A DNA stretch of 64,000 nucleotides, taken from contig NZ_JAUETR010000001.1 of assembly GCF_032484785.1 (NCBI RefSeq), positions 2,979,501 to 3,043,500 on the forward strand, read 5' to 3'. The stretch comes from Bradyrhizobium sp. SZCCHNS1050 (lineage in GTDB: Bacteria > Pseudomonadota > Alphaproteobacteria > Rhizobiales > Xanthobacteraceae). The translations under genes were made by a program, and so were the position numbers. The notes below the pieces were generated by a model. That model did no database searches. It was given only the letters and a program-made list of their open reading frames with translations, and was not told the origin of the DNA. The stretch's first letter is position 1. The number at the start of each line of letters is the position of its first letter. Shown piece after piece: positions 8,722 through 17,558 of the stretch.

Positions 8722-9588
8722 TCACACTCGGTGCAGCCCAAGCCAGATAGCTTTCGCTACATTTGCATCGTCAAGATATCCTGTGATCCCGTGCCTATTG
8801 TCGGTGTAGTTGTTGACGGTGCCAATATTGATAATCGATGGGTCTACGTCGAAATTGTTGGTGTCAAGCGGATACAAAGAAACGATGTCACGAGGATCGT
8901 AAGCGTTGTACCATCCATTGATGCCGAACGGGTTTGAGATAGGTGTCACTGATTTTCGGATCGCTCGAATCGCAAGGGGGGAGCCTACTGTCACGTAAGC
9001 CGGAAGCGGAGTGAACCGCGCCTTAAGAACGTTGTAAGCGACAACGCTCCCAAGGGAATGTCCCACGACAACCGACGTTTCTTGGGCAAGTAGATCCGCT
9101 ACGATACTATCGATCGCGTTTCGGACCGAATCGCGCTGCGTGTATAGAAAAACGTCGCGCATGAAGACCTCAATTGTGCCTTGCGATATCGTCGTTATGC
9201 GACGATCGATAAGACGAACGATGGCTTGCACCCATTTCCAGTTTTGCAGCCCTTTTTCCGCCGGCGCTGATCCTAGCTGGGCTTGCACCTCTGCATCGCT
9301 AATTCCGACGCGGAGCCGCATTTCATTAGCGATTTGCCGTCGAAACTCGGCGTACTCGTCGAATGCCGGACTCCCTTTGGGAGCAATAGCCGGGTCGGCC
9401 GGCAACTCAAACTGACGAACGAAGTGGTCGAGGCGATCCCCATAGAAAGGAAAATCGAACACGACGCCAGCGGGCAACGCCAATCCGGCCTTATTAAGTC
9501 CGTTGTTCAGCGCCTCAAGCCATTTCGCTTTCAGCGTTTCAGGATTGTTATGTTCTTGGCTGCGGCCGTGCACAAACAGAACTCTCAT
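8722..9588 (-). CDS. Alpha/beta-hydrolase (lipase/esterase-like) of the cargo operon
   Basis: A 288-residue alpha/beta-fold hydrolase. The start MRVLFVHGRSQ has the oxyanion-type HG turn, the nucleophile elbow is GHSLGS with Ser178, and Asp231 or Asp234 (NAYDPRDIVS) with His266 (DNRHGITGY) can complete the triad. There is no signal peptide, so it is probably cytoplasmic. Its ATG overlaps the stop of the upstream caspase gene by four bases (ATGA), which indicates co-translation. The next gene, the trypsin-STAND protein, starts 139 bases downstream on the same strand. The substrate cannot be read from sequence; in a defence setting a lipase effector would be one possibility, a peptide or ester hydrolase another. 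Confidence 0.75.
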   Translation of the reverse strand: MRVLFVHGRSQEHNNPETLKAKWLEALNNGLNKAGLALPAGVVFDFPFYGDRLDHFVRQFELPADPAIAPKGSPAFDEYAEFRRQIANEMRLRVGISDAEVQAQLGSAPAEKGLQNWKWVQAIVRLIDRRITTISQGTIEVFMRDVFLYTQRDSVRNAIDSIVADLLAQETSVVVGHSLGSVVAYNVLKARFTPLPAYVTVGSPLAIRAIRKSVTPISNPFGINGWYNAYDPRDIVSLYPLDTNNFDVDPSIINIGTVNNYTDNRHGITGYLDDANVAKAIWLGLHRV

Positions 9589-11354
9589 TGAAGTTCTCCA
9601 AGTCTGCCGTGCTGGATCGCGTCAATAATCGCCTGCGTTCGAGACGGAGTGAATGTAGTCCATAGCGCGGGTTCGAGTTCATCTTGGGCATGATCGAGAA
9701 CTTCAGGGAGTACGATGCGTCGCGCGCGCAAGAAGTTCCAGCCTTGCGTCAGCATTGGACAGAATGGCACGATCGCCGAGTTGCCAGGATCCTGTTCGGC
9801 AATTCGTCTCGCCAGCATCGCGACATCGAACAACTTGCTTCGCAAGTCGCCGGTCATACAGTCGAGAACAAAAGAGATATCGTCGCGGCGATCGGCTTCA
9901 GAATAGGCGTATGCCGCATACAAAGCTGCGGTTGGATCGAGCCCCTCCCCAACGCGAATTCGCTCGGCAAGTTCGCTAGCATGTGGTGTCTCGTTCAGGC
10001 GAAACACGCCAAACTGCGCAGCAGCAGCGACCACAGCCCTCAACCGATCCAATCTCTGCCGTCGATGGCTATAGTCGACCCAGCGAGGGCTATTTTGGGC
10101 CGGGATATAACTGACGTTTACAACTTTTCTGCCGTCCACGATTACGTGACCGACATATCCGTTCAATGCCGCCAATGCTGTGCCGTAGCCGTTTGTGAAC
10201 CTAATCACAACAGTGCAGCCGCCGGTCCGTGGTGTGCCAATTGAAATCGCGTTTGGACCCCTTACATCTCCCAACGAGCTGAGTTTGGGCCGCTCGCCGG
10301 TTGCAACTATGGCGTCAGAGATTGCTGCACCTATGATTACGAATCCGGATGTGGTCACGGAGGGATGGATGCTAGGTGAGAGCGCTCCGAGCGTTGCGAG
10401 GACATGCTTGAACGGCTTGGCCGCAGCAGTCGAGAATGGTCGTGCATCCTCGATCATTTCGGTCCCTCGCATCCCTAGCGCGTGACTTAGAGCAAGGGAC
10501 GCGACCTCCCGCACGTGAAGAACCTGCGTAGCGGGAGCGACATCGGCGATGTCGCCACTCCAATCCGCGGGTGCCGGCTTCGCTTTTGCAGTGCCGATAT
10601 AGACCGTGTCGTCAGAAAGAACTTCCGCATCCGGTAACTGGCTCAAACGGACATCTATGTTAGCCAGGAGCGATGGCACCTCACGCTCAAGGTACTTACC
10701 GAGGTTGCGGTTCGGGATTATGCTAATAGAACGGCCATCTTCTACGATTTCACGAATCATGTCGGCGTCTGGTCTCTCAAACGCCTGCAGGAAGCAGTGC
10801 GTGAACACGTTCGTTATAAGACCTTCTTTGCCGATCGGGGCTTCGAAAGCAGAAGCACCTTGCGCTGCTGCCATGAACTTATCGACCTTTGCGCGCTTCC
10901 GCTGGATATCTTCATTTGGGAAGACGATAGTGCCTCGCACCTTGAGAGCTCGAGGCGTGTCCGGAATCGTGCGACAGGCGTCTGAGATGATCACGACGCT
11001 TGGTATCCCACAATCTTTTGCGAACTCGGCCGTTTCCGCCCAACTGATCGCAGCGTTGGCGTCGGCTGGTGCGCCGCTAAGGAGCCAAATCTCAGAATCG
11101 TTTTTCCAGTATCCGTGGCCTGAGAAATAGATGACGAGTTGCTCGAAAGTGCCGGTTCCGATAAATCCCTGGATCGCTTCTGCGATTTGACGAGGCACTA
11201 CGGGTTCAGTCTGGTCGGTTATGATGACCACCTCGAATCCCTCAGTGGCCAACCACTTGCCAAAAGCTTCCGCGCCGCTTGCAGACGCCTTAAGGACCGG
11301 TAGAGCGCCTGTCTTATTGACCCCTATGACCACGGCTCCACGCTTCCTAGGCAT
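9585..11354 (-). CDS. Caspase-like (peptidase C14) protease with unknown C-terminal region
   Basis: A 589-residue protein. Residues 1-210 are a caspase/metacaspase fold: the start MPRKRGAVVIGVNKTGALPV matches the first strand, the catalytic His80 lies in VIYFSGHGYW and the catalytic Cys127 in VVIISDACRT. The region from about 260 to 589 has no family I recognise; it has helical segments near the end (ALYAAYAYSEADRR and LTQGWNFLRARRIV). There is no signal peptide. It is the first gene of a minus-strand series, overlapping the hydrolase gene by four bases. The caspase fold with His-Cys dyad is clear. A role in programmed cell death or anti-phage response is inferred from the family and the neighbours. 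Confidence 0.85.
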   Translation of the reverse strand: MPRKRGAVVIGVNKTGALPVLKASASGAEAFGKWLATEGFEVVIITDQTEPVVPRQIAEAIQGFIGTGTFEQLVIYFSGHGYWKNDSEIWLLSGAPADANAAISWAETAEFAKDCGIPSVVIISDACRTIPDTPRALKVRGTIVFPNEDIQRKRAKVDKFMAAAQGASAFEAPIGKEGLITNVFTHCFLQAFERPDADMIREIVEDGRSISIIPNRNLGKYLEREVPSLLANIDVRLSQLPDAEVLSDDTVYIGTAKAKPAPADWSGDIADVAPATQVLHVREVASLALSHALGMRGTEMIEDARPFSTAAAKPFKHVLATLGALSPSIHPSVTTSGFVIIGAAISDAIVATGERPKLSSLGDVRGPNAISIGTPRTGGCTVVIRFTNGYGTALAALNGYVGHVIVDGRKVVNVSYIPAQNSPRWVDYSHRRQRLDRLRAVVAAAAQFGVFRLNETPHASELAERIRVGEGLDPTAALYAAYAYSEADRRDDISFVLDCMTGDLRSKLFDVAMLARRIAEQDPGNSAIVPFCPMLTQGWNFLRARRIVLPEVLDHAQDELEPALWTTFTPSRTQAIIDAIQHGRLGELQ

Positions 11355-11977
11355 GACGTCTCCTCAATTCCGTCGCCGTTCACGCAACGATAGATCATGT
11401 TAAATCAGGGCTGCAACCCAAAATGAGCCTCTTTGGCCGAAGCAAGGAGTGTCTTGAGGCGCCCTGAGGGCGGCGCCTTCTCGACGAGCCGCCATGATCT
11501 GTAAGGTGGCTCTCTGCTGAGAAATGAAAGCGTAACGTCACTGTCCTTTGGTTTCGACGACAGCCGGCCGGCTGCGACTCCGCCTCGCGCGTGGCGCATA
11601 AGTCGAAAAGCAGCGTTGCGATTGATCCCGTCGGCGCGTTCTTCAGCGCGGCTGTCGATTTCGCGTAGCGGATCGGGGGAGTTGTGCTGAGTACCCAGGT
11701 AGATTGGACTGCGGGGCAGCGCCGACGTTTTGAGCGGGTGCAGGACCTAAGGTAGAGAAGTTGGATCAACTCGGGGGGGGGACGTGCTCTTGCTGGGTAA
11801 GATGCCATACGTGACCGTGCTGCCACCCGAAGTGCGCCCTGCTACCGATGGGAGAACTTCCAATGGTGCGAGCCGGCCGATGGTAGTCCGACGTGGTCGA
11901 CGAGAGGTCACGGCGTACGCATCCGGTGAAGACCGCCAATTGAGCGGCGGCGCGGGTTTGAGGCTTGACCCGTTTGA
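11355..11977. other. Gap between the caspase gene and the IS66 remnant
   Basis: No convincing gene is visible. A minus-strand frame at 11405-11599 (64 codons) has no recognisable motif or ribosome-binding site. The promoter of the caspase-hydrolase-STAND series should lie just right of 11354, but no clear boxes are seen. Confidence 0.4.
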
Positions 11978-12483
11978 TCAGGCGCCAGCCGACGCTTCGG
12001 CGATCTTCCAGTTGCAGGGCAGCAGGTCGGTGACCTTTGCTGGCCGGATATCCGGCCGTCTGGCGAGCACGTCGGCCAGCCACGCTTGAGATCGACATTA
12101 TTGAGCTTCGCGGTCTGGATCAGGGAGTAGATCGCAGCAGCGCAGCGGCCGCCGTCGTCGGAGCCGACGAAGGTCCAGTTCTTGCGGCCGACAGCCGCGG
12201 GGCGCAGCTCGCGCCGGCTGCGTGGTTGGACATGCACAGCGTTCCGTCGTCAAGTAGCGCGTGAACGCCTCCCAGCGTTTGAGGTTGTAGTCGATCGGCG
12301 GTCTCGCTCTTCGGAGAACTTGGCGCGGCGCTCGTGCAGGAAGGCGTGGGCCGCGCCGACCAGCGGGTGCTGCGTTGGTTGCGTATAGCGGCGCGCTCGT
12401 GTGCCGCTGGCCATTGATCTCGCGCTCGAACGCGAACGACCCATCGATCTTGGCGATCGCTTCGATCGCGATCGGCGCCTTTC
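11978..12483 (-). pseudogene. IS66 transposase TnpC, C-terminal part, frameshifted
   Basis: Pieces of the TnpC C-terminal half are readable in changing frames: IAIEAIAKIDGSFAFEREIN, then NLKRWEAFTRYL, then GRKNWTFVGSDDGGRCAAA, then IYSLIQTAKLNNVD, and last KVTDLLPCNWKIAEASAGA with a stop at 11980-11978. These correspond in order to known TnpC blocks, but at least two frame changes are needed. The N-terminal half is absent. It cannot encode a working transposase. Confidence 0.75.
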
Positions 12484-12643
12484 TTAATCCCGCGACTCGA
12501 AGAAACTGCGCCGCGCATGGTCGCCATGCGGATCGCGCTTCAATGTCTCCTGGACCAGCAGGGCAAGGCCGTCGAAGCCCCTGCGCATGTCGGTATGCCG
12601 GCGCAAGCCAGACCTGGGTGCCGGAGGGGATCGGGATCGTCAT
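12484..12643 (-). pseudogene. IS66 accessory protein TnpB remnant
   Basis: The minus strand starts with MTIPIPSGTQVWLAPAYRH at 12643, the typical TnpB opening (IPSGTRVWLA.GYTDMRRG). It then needs a frame change to read MRRGFDGLALLVQETLKRD and ends at TAA (12486-12484). TnpB normally has about 115 residues; this one is roughly half that and frameshifted. Confidence 0.7.
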
Positions 12644-12759
12644 CGCGAACCCGCCTGGAGCGCCGCAATCACCGCGGTCCCATCGCGCCATAAGCCGCGC
12701 CGTTGATCCGGATCCGTGTCCCGGACCCGCATTCGATCTCGATCAGCCCATGCGCAAAA

Positions 12760-13005
12760 TTAGCGGCTGCGTGCGGATGGGCAGCGATCTTTCACCGCCG
12801 GAAAGCCGAACCGAATTGCCTCCTGGCTGCACAGCTGTTGTCGCCGGCGAAACACCTGGCAGGCATGCACACCGAACGCCCGTGCGCCCCCGAGGATCGT
12901 CGCTCCGGGCTGAAGCGTCGCAGCCACAATCGGCTCCTCGGCCGCCTGCGGCCAATACCGCCGGCGGCGCTCCGACGTGATCACTTCCACTTCCGCCTTC
13001 GTCAT
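12760..13005 (-). pseudogene. IS66 accessory protein TnpA remnant
   Basis: An open frame of 81 codons begins MTKAEVEVITSERRRRYWPQ and continues with the helix-turn-helix-like block AATLQPGATILGGARAFGVH and QVFRRRQQLC. This is the start of the IS66 TnpA DNA-binding protein. After QQLC the conserved part stops and the tail is unrelated, so the gene is truncated or frameshifted. Confidence 0.65.
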
Positions 13006-13134
13006 CGGACCAGCTCCAGGACTAGTCCTATGGCTTCTCCAAGCGGCACCTCCGGAGTAAGCCGGCCGTCACCTGGAGCTTACGTCACAGCGTCCTTTCG
13101 GCTGGCACAAAATGACCGCGCGTGGTCGGCTTCG

Positions 13135-13144
13135 CTGAAGGTCG
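13135..13144. repeat. Target-site duplication, left copy
   Basis: CTGAAGGTCG abuts the left terminal repeat of the IS256-family element. The identical ten bases abut its right end at 14564-14573. Some of the match may be chance, since 8-9 bases are usual for the family. Confidence 0.65.
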
Positions 13145-14563
13145 ATCGTGTCCCCAAGCGTGGTGTAGCTGGCGGCCCACCGCGTTCGCCGGCTGGAGCC
13201 GGGCCTGTCAGCTGGCGATAGCCGTGAGGCTGACGTTCGGATCATCGCTCAATGGCGCGATGGTTTCCAGCGTCATGTAGCGGGCGCGTTGGACCGCCCA
13301 TTCATCGTTCTGTTCGAGCAGGACAGCTCCGATGAGGCGGACGATAGCGTCCTCATTGGGGAAGATGCCGACCACCTCGGTGCGCCGTTTGATCTCGCCG
13401 TTGAGGCGTTCGATCGGATTGGTGGAGTGCAACTTGGTCCGATGCTGCGGCGGGAACGTCATGTAGGCAAGCACGTCGGTCTCGGCCTCGTCGAGGAAGC
13501 CGGCAAGCTTGGGCAGCTTGGGACGGAGCTGATCGGCGACCTTGCGCCATTGGGTGCGAGCGGCCTCGGCATCGTCCTGGGCAAAGGCCGTGGCGATGAA
13601 GGCGGAGACCACGCGCCGTCCGCTCTTGCCGGCATGAGCCAGCACGTTCCGCATGAAGTGGACGCGGCAGCGTTGCCAGCTGGCGTTGAGCACCTTGGTC
13701 ACGGTGGCCTTGATGCCCTCGTGGGCGTCGGACACCACCAGCTTGACGCCGCGCAAGCCGCGGCGGGCCAGCTTGCGCAGGAAGGCGGTCCAGAACGTCT
13801 CGGCCTCGGACGGCCCGATGTCCATGCCGAGAACCTCGCGCCGGCCGTCGCTGTTGACGCCGACTGCAACGATCACCGCGACGGAGACGATGCGCCCCTG
13901 CTGGCGCACCTTCACATAGGTGGCGTCGATCCAAAGATAGGGCCAGTCACCCTCGATTGGACGGCCGAGGAAGGCCTTCACTTTGTCGTCGATCTCGCCG
14001 CACAACCGACTGACCTGGCTCTTGGAGATGCCGGTCATGCCCATCGCCTGCACCAGATCGTCGACCGAACGGGTCGAGACGCCCTGAACGTAAGCCTCCT
14101 GAACCACGGCGGTGAGCGCCTTCTCGGCCATGCGCCGCGGCTCCAGGAAGCCGGGGAAATAGGAGCCCTTGCGCAGCTTTGGGATGCGCAGCTCCACCGC
14201 ACCGGCGCGGGTCTCCCAGATCCGGTCGCGGTAGCCATTGCGCTGGGCCAGACGTTCGGGGCTCTTCTCGCCATAGGCAGCCCCGGTCTGGCTCTCGACC
14301 TCCAGCTCCATCAGGCGCTGGGCCGCAAAGCCGATCATCTCGCGCAGCAGATCGGCGTCTGGGGTCTTCTCTACCAGCGTGCGCAGGTTCATCATGTCTT
14401 CGGTCATCGGTGGTTCCTCGGTTGCGTTGGCGTGTCGCAACCCGATCCTACCGGAGAACTGCCGGTGACCACCGCAAAGCCGCCCGCCCGCTACGGCGCT
14501 ATTTGGGAGCGCGCGTCCGGGCGGCTTTGCTCCACCGAGCTACACCACCTCCGGGGACACGAC
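13145..14563 (-). mobile_element. IS256-family insertion sequence, apparently complete
   Basis: A 1.4-kb element with one transposase gene. Imperfect terminal inverted repeats are visible: TCGTGTCCCC followed by a GTGGTGTAGCT block at the left (13146-13170), and the reverse complement at the right (about 14540-14562). The 10-base sequence CTGAAGGTCG occurs directly outside both ends (13135-13144 and 14564-14573), consistent with the 8-9 base target duplications of this family. Intact ends, duplications and reading frame all suggest a recent insertion beside the older IS66 debris. Confidence 0.8.
13208..14407 (-). CDS. IS256-family transposase (mutator type)
   Basis: A 399-residue transposase from the ATG at 14407 (an upstream in-frame ATG at 14440 exists, but GAGGA lies eight bases before 14407). 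The DDE residues can be placed in [11 protein letters not shown] (Asp), [11 protein letters not shown] (Asp) and [13 protein letters not shown] (Glu). The zinc-type CRVHFMRN motif typical of the family is present. Length is normal for IS256. No frameshift is seen, so the protein is probably active and could mobilise the surrounding region. Confidence 0.9.
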   Translation of the reverse strand: MTEDMMNLRTLVEKTPDADLLREMIGFAAQRLMELEVESQTGAAYGEKSPERLAQRNGYRDRIWETRAGAVELRIPKLRKGSYFPGFLEPRRMAEKALTAVVQEAYVQGVSTRSVDDLVQAMGMTGISKSQVSRLCGEIDDKVKAFLGRPIEGDWPYLWIDATYVKVRQQGRIVSVAVIVAVGVNSDGRREVLGMDIGPSEAETFWTAFLRKLARRGLRGVKLVVSDAHEGIKATVTKVLNASWQRCRVHFMRNVLAHAGKSGRRVVSAFIATAFAQDDAEAARTQWRKVADQLRPKLPKLAGFLDEAETDVLAYMTFPPQHRTKLHSTNPIERLNGEIKRRTEVVGIFPNEDAIVRLIGAVLLEQNDEWAVQRARYMTLETIAPLSDDPNVSLTAIAS

Positions 14564-14573
14564 CTGAAGGTCG
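14564..14573. repeat. Target-site duplication, right copy
   Basis: CTGAAGGTCG, identical to 13135-13144, directly outside the right terminal repeat of the IS256-family element. Confidence 0.65.
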
Positions 14574-14728
14574 CGTCGGTTACACGCCTCTTGGCTTGTA
14601 AATGATGGGTTAGAGACCGCTGGCCGCCGCAGCCATGATTTCCATACAAGGGTGGCGCTGAGAATTGGGCTGCGTGACCGCCAGATCGGATGTTAAGCGC
14701 GTTGGAGGCGACGCGAACTACCGTGTGC

Positions 14729-15535
14729 CTAGAGAGTTTTCCGAGGCCGACAGAATTCCGTGATGGCGTTCGCGACAGCAGAAGCGATATTTACTTGGTA
14801 TGCAGGCGTCGCAATCAGTAGCTCCTCGTCTCGGTTAACGATTACGCCGCCCTCCAGCAGCACTGCCGGCATTTTTAGCGCGCGAAGCAAGGCCAAGTCG
14901 TCTCGCTTGTAGATTCCCCGGGTAGAATCCGCATAGGGTTTCCTTGCTCCCCATGGCTTCCAGGCCTCATGAATCCGGTTAAAGTTCAAACCTTTCTCAA
15001 TCAATTGATCCGCGATTAAGCGCGCTAGCTCCAAGCTCTCGAGGTATTTTGGATTGCTCGGTGCGACGTGAAGGGAGAACCCATTCGATTGATCGAAGAA
15101 GTAGAGTGTTTGGCCGCCGTACGTCCACTTGTTAAGATAATCGTCGTTGATGCCGTCATGATGAACAGAAATGAATACATTGGCATTCATTGCGTTAGCG
15201 AGATCCGCCCTTTGGGCGAGAGTAGTTCCCACTCTAGGGATCAAGAGGCGTGTGGAACGAAAACCTTCGCTGATCAGTTCATCGCTAACTCGCGTTGCAA
15301 GCTTGATATTAAAATCATATTCGGGCACGCCGCGGGCGCTTGTTTCTCCCCAGCTGCATACTTTACCTCGTTGACATTGTTGCAGCGGCTGGCGCGCGAT
15401 GTGTCCCACGTCGATCGCGATGACGATGTCCTCTGTCGCTCTCGAACTGCAGCTAGCCGCGAGCACGACCTGGCAAGGCGACAACAGAAGCGGGATCATC
15501 AGTGGGAACACGAGGGCCCATTGTATTACGCGCAT
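14729..15535 (-). CDS. N-acetylmuramoyl-L-alanine amidase (Amidase_3 fold), exported
   Basis: A 268-residue protein starting MRVIQWALVFPLMIPLLLSP with a signal peptide ending near VVLAAS. The start at 15535 is chosen because GGAGG lies six bases upstream and the upstream frame adds no signal. Zinc-binding and catalytic residues are visible: His in IDVGHIARQ, Glu in GVPEYDFNIKLA, His in FISVHHDG and Glu in AVLLEGGVI. The family cleaves the amide between N-acetylmuramic acid and the peptide stem in peptidoglycan. It stands alone between the IS256 element and a long gap and is somewhat AT-rich, so it is likely island cargo. It could serve wall opening during conjugation or be a stray gene. Confidence 0.75.
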   Translation of the reverse strand: MRVIQWALVFPLMIPLLLSPCQVVLAASCSSRATEDIVIAIDVGHIARQPLQQCQRGKVCSWGETSARGVPEYDFNIKLATRVSDELISEGFRSTRLLIPRVGTTLAQRADLANAMNANVFISVHHDGINDDYLNKWTYGGQTLYFFDQSNGFSLHVAPSNPKYLESLELARLIADQLIEKGLNFNRIHEAWKPWGARKPYADSTRGIYKRDDLALLRALKMPAVLLEGGVIVNRDEELLIATPAYQVNIASAVANAITEFCRPRKTL

Positions 15536-16665
15536 ATGCGCCTCCACGGAGTCGATAGTCCGTTCGTTAAGAAACGGATGGTCCATCCATCCGTTTGCAC
15601 CTGAAACAACATATCTAGCACCCCTGCTCTGTAAGATCATTGGTCGTGCGGGTGTGGATAGAATTGCCGTTCTGTGGAATCGCCGCGACGATGGTGGCAC
15701 TAGCGTCGAGCCGCGAGCACATTAAGATCATCGTTGGGGCAATGCTGGCGGTCCGAAGTTTTGCGAAGCGATGGGGAACCGGCGTCTCAGCACTAAAACG
15801 ATTGAGCGTCGACGGCTAGCGATTGTGAAGTCCCTCTAAGTGCTGCTCGAGTGAATCCTCGGGACCCTGAGGGGTAACTCCGTGGGGCCGCCAGTTCGAT
15901 AGTCACACAACCAATTGAGGGAAATTCATATTTCACGCCGCTTGGCAGACATATTCTCGATTTGGTTCAAGGCGGTGACCTGCCACCGAAGTGTCATCCA
16001 GTAGCATTTAGAGCCCTGTTGTGCCGAGCGGTCCCGGTAGAGCAACGGTGGAGGCGGAGCTGGTCGGGATCTTCTAGCCGATGGCGCGTTGCGTTGAGGT
16101 CCGCGTCTACGCAGGGGTCTGATAGGCCACCGATGAGTACGGCCGGTCGTTCTTGTAGTCGGCGGCCGGCGAGCCCGCGCCTAGTGTCGTCCAGGTCAAA
16201 AAACAGCGTTTCGTTCAGAACTGGTCGCGCATCCAGCAGGCTCGGCATCGCAACCATGGAGGCGGTTTGCACTGGCAACCTTTCGCGGCGGAAGGGCAGC
16301 AGGTCGTGATGCTCTGGCGCCGATAGGAAAAGCGGATTTGTTCACCGCGAAATCTCCCAATGTGCCTTGTAAGCTGGCGCGTGATCGGCCGTCGTAGTTC
16401 AGCCGTAATCGTCCCCCGTTCTCCGGCGCAATCCGCGGTTCGGATAGGGGTAGCGTCGCGGGCAGCCGACGATAGTGTCGAGCTAACCGATTGATTCTAC
16501 ATTTAGATTAGATTTGTTTGCGCGGACTCCCCTCTCCGCCATCGGTTTTGGCAGCGGCGGAAAACCTTCAAAAAAGCCGACTCCAGCCGACAGTCTTTTG
16601 CAGTCCATCATCGGTCCGCTCTCTCCTCTATCCTCGGAAGCGGTCCGCAACACGCCAGCAGTCCC
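15536..16665. other. Long gap without a supported gene
   Basis: About 1.1 kb with only short conflicting reading frames. A minus-strand frame at 15994-16278 has no recognisable motif and no ribosome-binding site. No tRNA, terminal repeats or transposase fragments were recognised. It may be decayed island sequence. Confidence 0.4.
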
Positions 16666-16845
16666 TCAGTCCTGATCATCGAGGCGTGATTCCAGATGAC
16701 GCTGTTTGATGTCTGCTTCGAGTTCGGCCGTGCGTTCAATCATGCTGTGAACAATCGTTTCGCGGTCGAGTTTGGTTAGTCCGCGAATGCCATGTTCTCG
16801 CAACTCCTCTTCGAGGATCGCGGCCATGATGGATACGATGCTCAT
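16666..16845 (-). CDS. Small hypothetical protein, 59 residues
   Basis: From the ATG at 16845 the protein reads MSIVSIMAAILEEELREHGI and continues as charged helices (LDRETIVHSMIERTAELEAD). The ATG at 16845 is preferred over one at 16863 because TTGGAGCGA lies directly before it. Mostly helical, soluble and acidic. It follows the 160-residue gene on the same strand after about 55 bases, suggesting one transcript. No family recognised. Confidence 0.45.
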   Translation of the reverse strand: MSIVSIMAAILEEELREHGIRGLTKLDRETIVHSMIERTAELEADIKQRHLESRLDDQD

Positions 16846-16899
16846 TCGCTCCAATCCTTCCATCGAAAGTTGATCAGCAACAAAATTTGTACGGCGTCA

Positions 16900-17382
16900 T
16901 TAGTTCTCTTCTGTTGGATTCGGCTCGAAGGAATATGGAACGGATGCCACCTCGCAAACCGCTTCGATCAAGGAACGAACAGCCCGAGCGTGCCAGTCGT
17001 TCTGATCAAGCGGCGTATCCCAATATTCTGAAACGACGTAGGCTGCATGGCGAGCTTTCACGCCCAAGCCGGCTATCGTTCGTGCCGGTGTGCCCATAAT
17101 GGCCTGTTCTACGGGCGCTAGATCGGCGAGCATGGTTTCAATTCGATCGAGATGATCTGGTGATGCCGGGTCGTACAAGGATCGTATCTTGCCCAGAGCC
17201 TCTTCGAGCTGCTTGCCCAATACGAGCAAGCCTAAATCGTCGTCGGTTGCCCGTCGATTTTTGGCGAGGTCTGAAGTTGATCGGCTACAGGCATTGTTCG
17301 GATTGTCGCCGTCGCGGTGGCCAGAGTGAGAACCGACTTTGGTCTGAGACTCGAAAGACTGTTGGGAAGAGAGGGGCTTCAT
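16900..17382 (-). CDS. Hypothetical protein, 160 residues
   Basis: The N-terminal 45 residues are polar and probably disordered. A helical domain follows with the segments LGLLVLGKQLEEALGKIRSL, DRIETMLADLAPVEQAI and AIAGLGVKARHAAYV-like blocks. It lies upstream of the 59-residue gene on the same strand and divergent from the HTH gene at 17559. Short proteins of this type occur in rhizobial islands, but I cannot name a function. Base composition is moderate. Confidence 0.5.
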   Translation of the reverse strand: MKPLSSQQSFESQTKVGSHSGHRDGDNPNNACSRSTSDLAKNRRATDDDLGLLVLGKQLEEALGKIRSLYDPASPDHLDRIETMLADLAPVEQAIMGTPARTIAGLGVKARHAAYVVSEYWDTPLDQNDWHARAVRSLIEAVCEVASVPYSFEPNPTEEN

Positions 17383-17482
17383 TGCTCAGGTATCCTCAAT
17401 GAACGGCAACATGCACCCGAAATTGCGCAGACGGTCAGCTCGGAATTCTCAAGGCTATCCACATGAGATTTCGTCTCTATAC

Positions 17483-17497
17483 GGGTAGATAATACCC
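17483..17497. promoter_or_regulatory. Possible operator palindrome GGGTA-N5-TACCC
   Basis: A perfect 5-base inverted repeat with a 5-base spacer in the 176-base divergent region between the 160-residue gene and the HTH gene. XRE-type regulators often bind such sites next to their own gene. The match is short, so this is only a candidate. Confidence 0.3.
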
Positions 17498-17558
17498 TTA
17501 AGAGGTGGATTTATAACCTTATAGTGGCGCTTTTGCTAGGGCTGTCGATGGTGATCTC

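Larger units (their letters stand above)
11978..13005. mobile_element. Decayed IS66-family element (tnpA-tnpB-tnpC debris)
   Basis: Reading leftward on the minus strand, fragments of all three IS66 genes appear in the canonical order tnpA, tnpB, tnpC, each damaged by frameshifts or truncation. Most of tnpC is missing, so the element is far shorter than an intact IS66 of about 2.5 kb. Terminal inverted repeats were not found by eye. The remnant closes the right side of the cargo block; the IS66 fragment at 1815-2010 lies on its left. Confidence 0.7.

Noticed and set aside
13289..14605. 438-codon plus-strand open frame
   Set aside because: Antisense to the IS256 transposase and without any family motif.
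15994..16278. 94-codon minus-strand frame in the island gap
   Set aside because: No ribosome-binding site, no recognisable motif; surrounded by equally long shadow frames.
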